Position numbers and translations under genes: made by a program. From Fomitopsis serialis (taxonomy: Eukaryota; Basidiomycota; Agaricomycetes; Polyporales; Fomitopsidaceae), in the NCBI RefSeq assembly GCF_022376445.1, contig NW_025955293.1:1-43843 (forward strand): a stretch of 43,843 bases of DNA, in the 5' to 3' direction. The notes under the pieces are model-generated. The model made no database searches and was not told the DNA's origin. It saw only the letters and a program-made list of their open reading frames with translations. Numbering within the stretch: the stretch's first letter is position 1; the number at the start of each line of letters is the position of its first letter. Of the stretch, positions 22,723 to 32,961 are shown one piece after another.

Positions 22723-23171
22723 GATGGGATAGTAACAGAGCGTCGAGACGGAGCCACAGAGAGGCGCGGTGGCGGTGGGCGACAAATGGTGGCGGCGGAG
22801 GGAGACTGGAGGGGATATAAGTCAGCACGCTCGGGGTATGGCGACGCAGAAGCCTCGGAAGGGGTCAAGCAAGCGGGCGTGCGTACAGCTGACGCATGGG
22901 CGACAGAAGGCCCGCTGGGAAGAGGCGAGTCACGAACCTCGCGCAGAGCAAGTTGATGCGCAGGTGGACGCGCGGGGCGAGTGGACACATGATCAGGCGG
23001 AGGGAGAAGTGGACGGACGGATGACCGGGCGGATAAATGACCGGGCGGACGAACGGACGGGAGTTCAATATAGCTCGGTATTCCGATGCATGAGTACCAG
23101 AGTAGTCCAAGTGTTTGACGGTTGTAGTACTTAATGATCTTGTAGTGTACAACGCAATCATTATCGTAAGG
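22723..23171. other. Intergenic stretch with a cyclin exon fragment
   Basis: No complete gene. On the minus strand near 22920-22955 the sequence reads LCARFVTRLF, a duplicated piece of the second cyclin exon (LCARFVTHLF near 22480-22510). The rest is GC-rich with GGCGGA-type simple repeats at about 22990-23060. Confidence 0.55.
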
Positions 23172-26100
23172 CTACCATATTGTCTGATACGAGTATTTAC
23201 TACTCCAGTTGTTCAATAGAAACTTACTGGCCTTGTCAAGTACCGTATCCGAGCTCCAGTCTTGTGGTACTTGTGCAGGTAAGTCGATGGATGTAGGCTT
23301 TGGAAACTTCGGAATCAATTGACAAGACTGACGGATCGTTCTCAAAGGCACGATCTCCCCCGCTGAAGTCCCGTCTGCTCTCAGCGGCATCTTCTGGACA
23401 TCGTACATCATGTGTACGGGGTCCGCTGAGGCCGGGAGCTTAGCGAACCATTCGACGTAAGCCAACGGACCTTCGTGAGCCCATTCCTCCGGTGCCTGCA
23501 TCTCCGCCATCATCCCATGCTGGCGTATCTTCTGAGGTAAGCGGAAGATCACCTTCACCCTCCCAATTCTCGTACCTAGTCCCAGTCAGTAGTGTGTAAG
23601 TATGAAATGTAAGCATGAATACGTATTCTGAACTCACCTTGGAGCCCCGTTGCCTCCGCCTCGTCGCCTTGTAAAACCACTACGGTGTCGAACCTTGCTG
23701 CGTCTGTTCCGCAAGCCGGTTTGGCCTTGACAGCGTCGCGTTCTGGCTGAGTGTCGGTGAGTGGAATTGTTGTGAATTTGAAGTTGTGGAATACGTCGAG
23801 ACGGGTGAATGGTAGGTATGAACTTGCCATGTCCAGTTCCTTAGGCGTAAGTCGACGGCCGAGTTTGAGCGAATATATATATTGATTCAGGGCTTTGGTG
23901 AACCGCGAGCGTGGTGTCTGTCGGCGATCGACTGAATGGGTTGCTGGACGACAGATGGATGCTTGGGCATCATGAGACCGGTTCTGGGTCGGTGCGAGTG
24001 GGCTTCTGGAGCGACACCAGAGTCGTCGGTGTTGCCAGAGTCCTCTCGAAGCCTCTGGCGAAGCGTTTCGAACATCGATATCTTCTCCTGGCGGTCCAAC
24101 CACTTGACCATCTGAGGGCGTGCGTCGCGATGATTGGAAGCTCGCCACGCCTTCTTCGCACAGTCGATGTGCAGCCGTTCGAACATTTCGGTATTGTAGT
24201 TGTCCGTCGTCCCGAGGTTCGAATAGAGTCGATGTAGTGATGGAGTGAATGGAATTTGGGGATGTCGAGGTGCTCACGGATGCCGAGGGTCTTCAAGATC
24301 GATTTGTGCTTGTGGTAAGTCTTCAATGCGTTGTCCATGTACGACAGGGTCGTCTCGTCGTGAGTTGGATACTGCGCGAGATAAATGAAATCGAGGAGCG
24401 CGCGGAAGGTGTGGATGATGGCGCTAGGGACACGACCTACAAGACACCCCAAAAGGATACGAGCCATGTCTTTGCGCTCGCTCCCGGACACCTGTGAAAG
24501 TGCGGAAATTCCGTTCTTGAAGTGCCGGGTTCCGTACGCGGGCGGAAGACATCGAATGCGTGCGTCGAGTTCCTTCTCGTCCATGACCTCGCCGCACCAT
24601 TCGACGACATGCTTGAAGACTCCTGGTAGAGCTGGTGGAGGACGTCGGGCGTGATGCACATGTGTATGTCGGTGAACGGTAGGTCTTTCCAGAAGGGCTC
24701 GACGACGTAGCCAGAGACGTTAACTCCTTGCACGCATTGAAGAACGGCGTCGAGCCCTTCGTCCCTTTCGCCTGCGCCTTGCGTAACACATCCAGCGTCC
24801 ACAGCTGTCTACGTGGAGTTCGCGGTGAGTCTTCCCCAAGACCCGACTCCGGGCACTGGCACACGCTACACGTCCGTACTTGGTGCAAGTGACCAAGCAC
24901 TGTTCGGGGTAGTCTGCGACGTACGACGCAGAACTGGGTGTACGCGGCGAACCTTTCCGTCACCCCTGTAACGTCGATTCCTTTCTTCCCCGCCTCGATC
25001 AAGGCTTGAGTACATCTTGACAGACGAGTGGAAGAGCTGCTGCACCAGAGCGCGGTGCTTGCGCTCGGTGAGCCCAGTTGAGTCCACTTTGTCTACGGAC
25101 AAGTAACCGATCAGTACACAGCGTGTTCCGAGGGCTTACGTCGCAGGGCCTTCGGATGTTGCCGAGAGTCAGATAGACAGGGTAGCCGATTTATTGCCTG
25201 AGAACTGCGTGAGTTGAGTTTTATCCGTCGAGATGATGACCGGGCCAACGCTGCGCCAGTCGGGAGGAGACTCTGTATTCAAGGTAATGTTTGTCATCGT
25301 CTTTGACTAATCAAAATGCGACTCACCTGTACCGCGTGCCACCACTTCCCCGTCCACATCTCTGAATAAATACGGTTCTTCTTCGACGTGTCAGAGAACA
25401 TCCAGCTCGGCCGGTAACGATATGGTCGCGTGAGCGGGATTTCCAAGTAGAGCCTTGATGGCTTCGATTATGTCGCGGAACTGCAAGAGGTGCCGTTCGC
25501 CTGGCCGATCCTTGAACGATAACCATCGTTCCTTCCACCGCGCTCGCTCCGGTAGGAGTCAACCTTTGAAGGAGAGCTCTCGTGTTATGGTAAGACAACC
25601 CGAGTTTCTCCTTCACCTGGGTACTCAGTCAGACTCTGGAGTTCGCACAGATCGCAACAAACGCACCGAAGGTATTTTAAGGAAACGGTCTACAGCACCC
25701 TGACTAATACCCTCTTTGACGCACCAGGACACTATCTCCCAGTCCGTTTCGGATTCGAACGGCTCCCACAGCAATCTAGGAGACTCGTTTTCATCTACGG
25801 TAAGCAAGCGTGTCAATGTTTGATTAGCAGCTCTGCAATCAGTACTCACCTGTGTCTCCTTGCCTCTCCGAGTCCTTCTTTTTCCTCTTTGCAAGATGGT
25901 GGCGCCACGCCTCTTGAACGGTCTGTCCATCGCCTATGACCTTTCCGGCTTTCTCATCTACTACTTCCACTCTTGCGTCATCGTCATCGTCCAGTGCGAT
26001 GGCCGTGCGTCGCGCGGGTGCGGAAGAGGACTCCCCAGTGGGTGCTGCGCGACTCGGGCCGGCTGTAGGGACGAATATGAGGTCTTGCGCTTCATCCTCG

Positions 26101-26589
26101 TCCTCGTCCTCATCTTCGCTCCGTTCTTCCGGCTCAAACGCTGCGTCTGATTGAACGAATGACGGTCCAGTGAGATCGTTATCGCGTTCATCCAGACCTT
26201 CACCTTCACCGTCACCATCCGGTTTCCCGCCGTCCTGAACAACCCCACTTGATGTGCTAGCTTCCGGAGCAGGCGATCGAGGACGTCTTTCAGAAGGTCA
26301 GTGACAGTTCTGGAAGGTAATTTTTAATATGTACTCGCCTCCGATTAGCACCCGCCTTCGGCTTCACCGTTGCACCGCGCTTTGCCCTACGGCCAACGCC
26401 CTCCTCATCCTCACTTCCAGAGTCCTCCGAATCAACGAAGATTTCACGTAGTTTCCCCTTCTTGTACCATGCGCACTGGCGGCTGGTCGACTGGTGAGCC
26501 ATTAGGCCTTGCGTAGTGTCGAAGTAACCGTAGCACGCCTCGCAGGTTTGCGCGAACAGGTCCTCCAAGCATCGCGATCTCTTGCCCAT
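23172..26589 (-). pseudogene. Plavaka-type DNA transposase, frame-broken
   Basis: The start at 26589 (MGKRSRCLEDLF) leads into a C2HC-like finger, CEACYGYF..TTQGLMAHQ..SRQC, then an acidic linker (about 25960-26280). Later landmarks in order are LLWEPFESETDWEI, FRDIIEAIKALLGNP, NRIYSEMWTGKWWHAVQ, VGPVIISTDKTQLTQFSGNK, PFWKDLPFTDIHMCITPDV, LHQLYQ, GVFKHVVEWC, RILLGCLVGRVPSAI, RALLDFIYLAQYPTHDE, HLDIPKFHSLHHYIDSI, MFERLHIDCAKKAWRA and the C-terminal WSSKYSYQTIW. This order is that of Plavaka transposases, cut-and-paste enzymes abundant in basidiomycetes. At least four single-base frame breaks occur: before MFSDTSKK, after GNKSA, between LHQLYQ and GVFKH, and before the MFERLHID segment. Most lie in short homopolymers. 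No matching terminal repeats were found by eye. Confidence 0.85.
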
Positions 26590-27622
26590 GGCCTACTGAC
26601 CGTGGTAAATCCGAGAACTGCACAATATCAGGTTGTACCTCCACTCACCTGTGTTCGCACTGACCTGCTTCGTTTTGCTGTTGAGAGTGCGTTCTAAGGT
26701 GAGTTTTTTTGGGTTCAGAAGGGTGCCGTAATATGCAGGCAGAACTGCGGCGTTTTAACGCCAGGGCGAGCGTCTTACGTCGCTCAGGGTCAGGCATGCT
26801 TGCCTCCAAGCACAATGTTCTTGACCCTCCGCCTGCTGTTTCTCTGTAAGTGTGAATCACCTCCGCAGACCGTTCTGTCCTGGTGCGTGTCTGATCTGTT
26901 AAACTCACCGTGCGCATACCGTGCGCATACTCATCAACTGATACCGCGCTGGAAAGGTTTTCAGCCTCTGCTGCGTGCCTAACGCGAGCACGACTGTGCT
27001 GGATCCTCTACACTGAGGTTGCAGGTGAGCACACAGATAACATCGTGATTCACAGAACATACGGTGTGCAATAGTGCTCTTACTTTCACCGGTACGTGCA
27101 TTCGATCCACTATTGACTTGAAGGGCCTTCCTTATTGGGATGATTGCGGCGACGCCGCAATCATCCCCAATAAGGAAAATACGCGCACCGGCCGCATACT
27201 CTGTGAGCAGTGCGTGCGTTGTAAGGACTGTTATGTGCGAGCATAGATTGGGCTTCCACCTTTGCCGAGATGGGGGGTGCGCGCAGCTGTCAGTTGCACA
27301 CGAGCAGCACTGGCGCAACTGAGGTGATAAGCCGGACAAATCGCCGTCCTTGGCAGAGCCAACAAGGAGGCAGCGGTATACGGAACGCACGCGTGGACGT
27401 ATCGTCATTGGACGATACACGGTCTAATTGCGAGGCTTCTTGCCGACTTCCTCGAGCTCGTGTTCAATACGAAGCCGGCATTCTATGAGGGACTGGGCTG
27501 CCGGCCTTGGTGGCTAGATTCTAGTGGCGCCCATGGGAATATTGTCGGTGTCCCATCCCGAATCCCGTGTGTCACATAACACGCCTTCTTCCTGTCAGTC
27601 CCCTCATACTCACGATTCACCA
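26590..27622. other. Divergent intergenic region
   Basis: No gene is supported in these 1.0 kb between two divergently oriented genes, so promoters for both should lie here. It contains a short hairpin GGCGTT-TT-AACGCC near 26749 and a near-perfect 50-bp palindrome (27128-27177). Confidence 0.5.
27128..27177. repeat. Near-perfect 50-bp palindrome
   Basis: Left arm TTCCTTATTGGG/ATGATTGCGGCG (24 nt) pairs with a 25-nt right arm (27153-27177) around a single A. The only defect is one extra base in a G/C run. Arms this close suggest recent origin or maintenance. Confidence 0.85.
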
Positions 27623-29589
27623 ATGTCCTCTTTACGCTACGTTCAGGGTAGCGGTCCCCACATCGCCTCTCCCGGTGTTGCATCCGGTTCAGACGACGAC
27701 CACGTCACTGACTACAATCTCTCCCCCAGCTTACAGACAAAGCCTCTCCCTACGGGTACCCACTTCTATACTTGGCCAGCAGACTCGGAAGGTAAGTACT
27801 GAACTCCTTATCGGAACGCATCACCGTGATCTCACGTACCGCCGTCAGCGCCCCTCTCCTCTCCGCCCTCCTCAGCGAGCGGCCTGACGTTCTCCGACCC
27901 GGTGATCGGCCCCGAGCACGAAGGTAACGAGCCCTACAACGAGATACAAGACCTGAGCGACCAGATCAAGCACTGGACCCTTGCCGACAAGATCTTTGGC
28001 GACCTCCAGGACGAACCAGATTTTCCTCGACTCTACGACACCTACGTTGTGCGCGAGAATATCAGCCCCGAAGATTGGCAGGCCACGAAGATTTACATCG
28101 AGACGCACCCTCTGCTTCTACGCTGTGTATCGTAAGTTCAATGCTTACATTAATATATGGCTCATCCGACTGACACGACTGACAATTGCCTGCAGTTTTG
28201 TCTACGACCCCGAGATGGGAAAACTCAAGGTCCACTCTCCGTCGGGCCTGCACCAAAGCGTAAACGATTCAGTGCTCGGTCAGCTTTCCGGCAACATCCA
28301 AGTCAAACGACCCCAAGCGATCACCATGGACCTCGAGCGCGGCCTCATCACCGACAACGTAGCGCATACGCCTGACATCGTGGTGAGCGTCGTCACGCGC
28401 AAGCGCCTTCGTGAAGGCGACATTTTCATGTCGCGCGACGTGTCCGTCAACGAGACATCCTTCACGCAAAGCGAGGACGACATGCTTAGTCAGGTGAGTT
28501 AAGAGTTACATCCCATCCGCATCAAGCATTATCTAATCGAACTCATAGCTCCTCGTTGCCATGAAGAAAGAACCCGACGCTGACCAGAGCCCTCTGCTCT
28601 TCACCGGCATCGACATCGAACGTCTGCCCTTCATCGATCCCGATCCGAATAGCCCAGACGCTGTGCCGGACGACGGCGGTTTCATTCGCGGGGCCGGAGG
28701 TGCCAACGACATCTTGTCGACTGGCTGGAAGCGAGGCGACCGCGTAATCGTTCCGAGACTCAGGGCAAAATGGTTTGTCTTCCTCCCGGAGGATGAAGAG
28801 CAACTCGAGTACGGCCTAACCCATCATCACGATTCTCACGACTGGACCGTGTGGGGTTTAGCTGTGGTGAGTGGTACCTCCTTTTTTACGCGCCTTTTAG
28901 CTCATAGACACCGTCAGCAAATCCAAGAAGAGTACGAAGCGGGATCGGAGGCTGAGCAGTCGCTGCAACAGGTGCTCCGTCGGTGGGTAAAGGCCACCAT
29001 CAGCATACGCGAGGCAGCGCACAGCCAGAGGATACGCGCGCTGCTCAGCGAGGCTGATAAGACATTGGCCGATGACGTCATCAAAGAATTGGAAGGACTC
29101 CTCCTGAACCCCCCCGACTTCACTGAGCCTCCCGTTCCCAACCCCATACCTTTCTTCATAGAAGACATCTGGGGCGGCGCTCGGCAGAAGGCCCACGACG
29201 ATGTGAGCCGCCACATGTATCGCGCCGACAACAATCGTAAACCGCGAACAAAGTCCATGGAAAACGAGGAATGCCTCCAAATCCTCAACAGCCTCAAGCG
29301 CGTGAAGGCCCATCATGAGCAGGACGGGGACACCGACGTGCTCAAGAACTTTCGAAAGAGACAACGCATAAACACTCCTCCGCGAAACCTGTCGCCCCCT
29401 CCCCCGCGTCGTGTACCAGGCCGCTTGAAGGCTGAAAATTTTGTGGACGAGTCAACGGACGATGAAGAACCGAAAGTGCGCAGCGGAGGCTCGGCGAGGT
29501 CGTTTGAGCTGCCGAGACCTCTCGCCGACACCAACATTTACTCGCTGGCCACCGGTCGTACTCTGAGGAGCGAGGCGAAGAGGGATTAG
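27623..29589 (+). CDS. Unknown protein, possible PD-(D/E)XK nuclease-like core
   Basis: Five exons (27623-27791, 27849-28131, 28196-28493, 28549-28866, 28918-29589) join without interruption to 579 residues; introns are 51-64 nt. The last intron is a multiple of three and could be retained. The central part reads THPLLLRCVSFVYDPEMGK, then SPSGLHQSVNDSVLGQL, then TPDIVVSVVTRKR and NETSFTQSEDDMLSQL. The order helix, PD-hydrophobic strand, then E-x-S-F-x-Q-S followed by a helix resembles restriction-endonuclease-like proteins common in fungal genomes, where the lysine of the classical motif is altered. This is pattern recognition only. The C-terminal third is basic and proline-rich (PPPPRRVPGR), then acidic, as expected for a nuclear protein. 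No signal peptide or membrane segment is visible. Confidence 0.7.
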
Positions 29590-29933
29590 GCGTTAGATGC
29601 GGAGTCAGGAGAAGGACGGTTGTTGTCTACATATCTATCGGTTGTGCCCTCATTCTCTCACGTCGCTTTGACATCGTCCCATCGTTTTCCGTCTTCCATC
29701 GCTTTCCATCGCTGTGTGTAGTATATGTCGTGTTCTGTCGCTTGTACCATCCTATCGTCTCAGTTTGTGTTGAGCTGTCTATATAATTGTGTGGTTCATT
29801 CTGAATGATGTTCAAATCAAATACTGCATTCATTCGGCCCTCACGAGTGTTGGGCGCCTCTCGTCAGTATCGCTACACCGAGCATCTAGTATTAGCTCAC
29901 TGCTTTTTTTCTCAGCTCACATCTACTTGGATT
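29590..29933. other. Intergenic stretch, 3' region and promoter
   Basis: Pyrimidine- and T-rich, no gene. It holds the 3' end of the preceding gene and presumably the promoter of the dioxygenase gene; no distinct TATA box was identified. Confidence 0.45.
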
Positions 29934-32900
29934 ATGGCCGGTTTCAACAGCGACAATTGTTGGATCACTATTGACGAACAGAATTGTTTGATCCAGCTGC
30001 TGAGCAACACTACGCATCTCAACCAAGTCTTGGCAGGCTTGCTGGCACGATTACAAGGCGTTTCGAATGTTCCCAAGAACCCTCCGATTGAGACAGGTAC
30101 TTATAACAATTGACTTCGATGCAGCGTCACTGATCAACGTCTCATTGTACAGTGGACCCTGGCAGCGGAACGTCCGCTGGGTCTTCTCGGTCTTCAGTGC
30201 CGACTCAACGCCAGACTCGCGCGCAAACTCGACGGCTATGGAATGAAGTGCAGCATGGTAACACCGCAGACAATGGGGCCGGTGAGCTTAATCTTTTCTT
30301 TATTAGCGGTCCAGTATTTGATGCCAGTACTCTGAAAAGTGACCACTCAGGCCGACGATACCTCGGGCCCCGGCACGGTTGGACCAACCAGGCAGACGCG
30401 GTCACGCCATAGAGTTACTCAACCACCGTATGCTTGCCACAAAAGCAATCCAGTCCCCCGATCCTCTCATCGCCGAGATGTCCTACGCCGACGGTCCCGC
30501 TCGCCGTGCTGGCGCGGAGGTTTCAACTTCTCTCATGCGGGCGCCGCGAATCTGGTATGGGAATCAGACCAACTAACGGCACCGTCACAGTCCTCGAAGG
30601 CCACTGTTCACAATTTCTTCACGAAGCTCACAAGCAACCTGGCGGTTCAGGGTGTTGTGGACTGCTGTAAGTCCATGCACGTCGGCACTGTCTCAGTAAT
30701 CGGTTCGCAAAGTTGTGCGGCCCGAGCAGACGATTCTTTGACCAACCTCACCAAACGATGCGCAATGGCTTTGAAAGACGACGCAACCTCCGACTTTGTA
30801 GTCATGTTGCGACTCATCCAGCTTGCATGCCGCTGTAGCGAGTACGTACTATGCCCTTCTGTTTCTTTGTTGATGAGCTTACCAATGTCCTTTTGCAAGC
30901 TTGAGACAGGCTGAACCCGGCCTCACCAATACCGACATTTGGCAAGCGGAGCTGGAGGAAAAGAAGACCGTCGCGAAGAGAACATTCCTTGACTGGATTG
31001 CAATGGGTAGCAAATTTGCATTCGTGGCGGGAGGAGGTAAGTCCGGTAGAAACGTCTTAGATGAGTGCTAAACAAGAATGAATCGGCCAGGCTCAGTGTA
31101 TCTACTAGTCATGATCGCCATCCAGAACCTCAGGGTTCCTTTGGGCGCGATTGATGGCCATTCCGCCCAGGACATAGGCAACATGCTACGATGGCCGGAT
31201 GGTAAGCATCTTCAGCCTGAGAAGAGCGGTCGACTAATAAGCACACAGACTCACGGACGGGACGAATGGTGAAGGACACGGTGATCCCAACTGTATCACT
31301 CGTACAAAAGCACTACCCGACGATGTTTGAAGACCTATTCCCAATGTCTAAGACAGGCCGACCGACCTCTACCCTTGTCCTGGATCGCAACGATGTGTTT
31401 TTTGACACTCTCAAGTTCAAGTAAGTCGCTATCCGAGCAGTGTAAGTTAACATTCATATGCTCACAACTCTTACAGTTCGTTCAAACTTGTTCCAAGGAT
31501 GCATACTGCTTGGGAGCCTTGCAATCAAGCCGTCCTGGTCGATTCACCTGCCGTTGCAACGTCGTCAGTGCAAACCCTGCAACCGGTGGATGACAGACTG
31601 GATGGGCCACCATCACACTCTCCCCTTCCTCCTCTGTCTCCCTTATCATCTCTATCGTCTCTGTCTCCGGCGCAGACGCTACCATCTCCGCTCTCTCGTC
31701 ATAGTAGTTGCGCCCCGGAACCTGTTCCATCGCCACACGGCCAACTCATTCTCACGTCCTATGACGCTCAAACCGACACAAACAGACGGTATCCCGCCCC
31801 CCGTGACAAGGAGCAGAACATAGCGTGGACAGAGAACGCGCGTTCACTCGCTAGCAAAGCGAGTGCACCAGTAAGTCTACAAGATTTCGACGCTCAGGTA
31901 TAGTGTCCAACACAGATATTCCCTTGGACGTGGCTAACTGCAGAATATTTACCCAAGCTTCAAACTGCGTACACAGGCGGGGAGAGAGCCCATCCTGAGG
32001 CTTACATTCGCGTGCCAACGAACACGATAGTGTGCGTAACATTCTCGTGTTTGTTGTGCAATAACTCACCGTCTCTAGCAGGGATGTCCTAACCATTCGA
32101 GGCGTGGATCACTCGTTGGTTGCCAGCATCTGCACGTCGATGCCGGATACCATGAAACGGACTCTAATCGACCGTCTCCTTGCAAGCTTCAATTCAGACC
32201 CTTTCAAGACTGCAGACGCAAACTCAGCGACCGGCAAACGAACATTTGAAGCGATCCATTTCTCATGGTACAACCGTCACTGTACACAGGTATGTACCTC
32301 AGTGATCTGCAGCTGGTCGCTCATGACAACTCTTCGACAGGGACATTCTGCGCCTGCGGACATCCCTCCCGCTCTGCTGAGCAGAGCGGGTTGTACTCAA
32401 ACCAACCATGGTCAATTTTTACTGTACATGTCGAGGGACATGGAAGACCACCAGACAGTCTACCAGTCCCTCAAAAGTGTCTTCGCAGACGTGTTCGGTT
32501 GGATAGATGACCAGGTAAGCAATGCAATCTTGAATCACAATGTGTGTGGGTAACATATACGATTTTAGCTTCAAATGTTCTTGCCAGGGGAATACGAACG
32601 GCTTGAAGCTATGGCCGCTATTCTACCTGGTAATAACGTCTCGGTGGTCAGCCCGTTCGTCGGACTAGTGGTCAACCTCAACGTTGTCACTCGAGCCCAC
32701 AGAGACAGCAAAGATGACGGTGTATGCCTTGTCTTGCCAATTGGTGAATTTGACGGCGGTGAGTTGTGTCTTGTGGAGCCAGGCCTCATCATTCCACTTC
32801 GACACGGTGAATTTGCCGTCTTTCCTTCCTGCGACTTCACACATTTTAACATGCATTATACTGGCACTCATGCATCCATCGTTTTACAATCAGACCGGGA

Positions 32901-32961
32901 GATGTGTAAATGGACTGCAGACGATCGTAATGGCTGGGTTTCCAGCAATCACTTCAGATAG
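29934..32961 (+). CDS. TET/JBP-like 2OG-Fe(II) dioxygenase
   Basis: The multi-exon gene starts MAGFNSDNCWITIDEQ. Clear introns include 30097-30152, 32290-32340 and 32515-32568; exon borders between 30282 and 32080 are only partly resolved, and a frame problem near 31870-31955 is possible. An N-terminal region contains WQAELEEKKTVAKRTFLDW and GSVYLLVMIAIQNLR. The catalytic core follows RDVLTIRGVD and WYNRHCTQ, and holds SPFVGLVVNLNVVTRAHRD, FDGGELCLVEPG and THFNMHYTG. The HRD pair and the distal H of THFN are the iron ligands of this fold. The usual G-x-R-x-S-x-V, whose arginine binds 2-oxoglutarate, reads GTHASIV, so the arginine is histidine here. Family members oxidise 5-methylcytosine or thymine in DNA, and many basidiomycete copies travel with transposons. 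Activity of this one is doubtful. Confidence 0.78.

Noticed and set aside
30339..30914. A separate small gene at 30339-30914
   Set aside because: It is best explained as internal exons of the dioxygenase gene; it lacks its own start context and runs through plausible introns.
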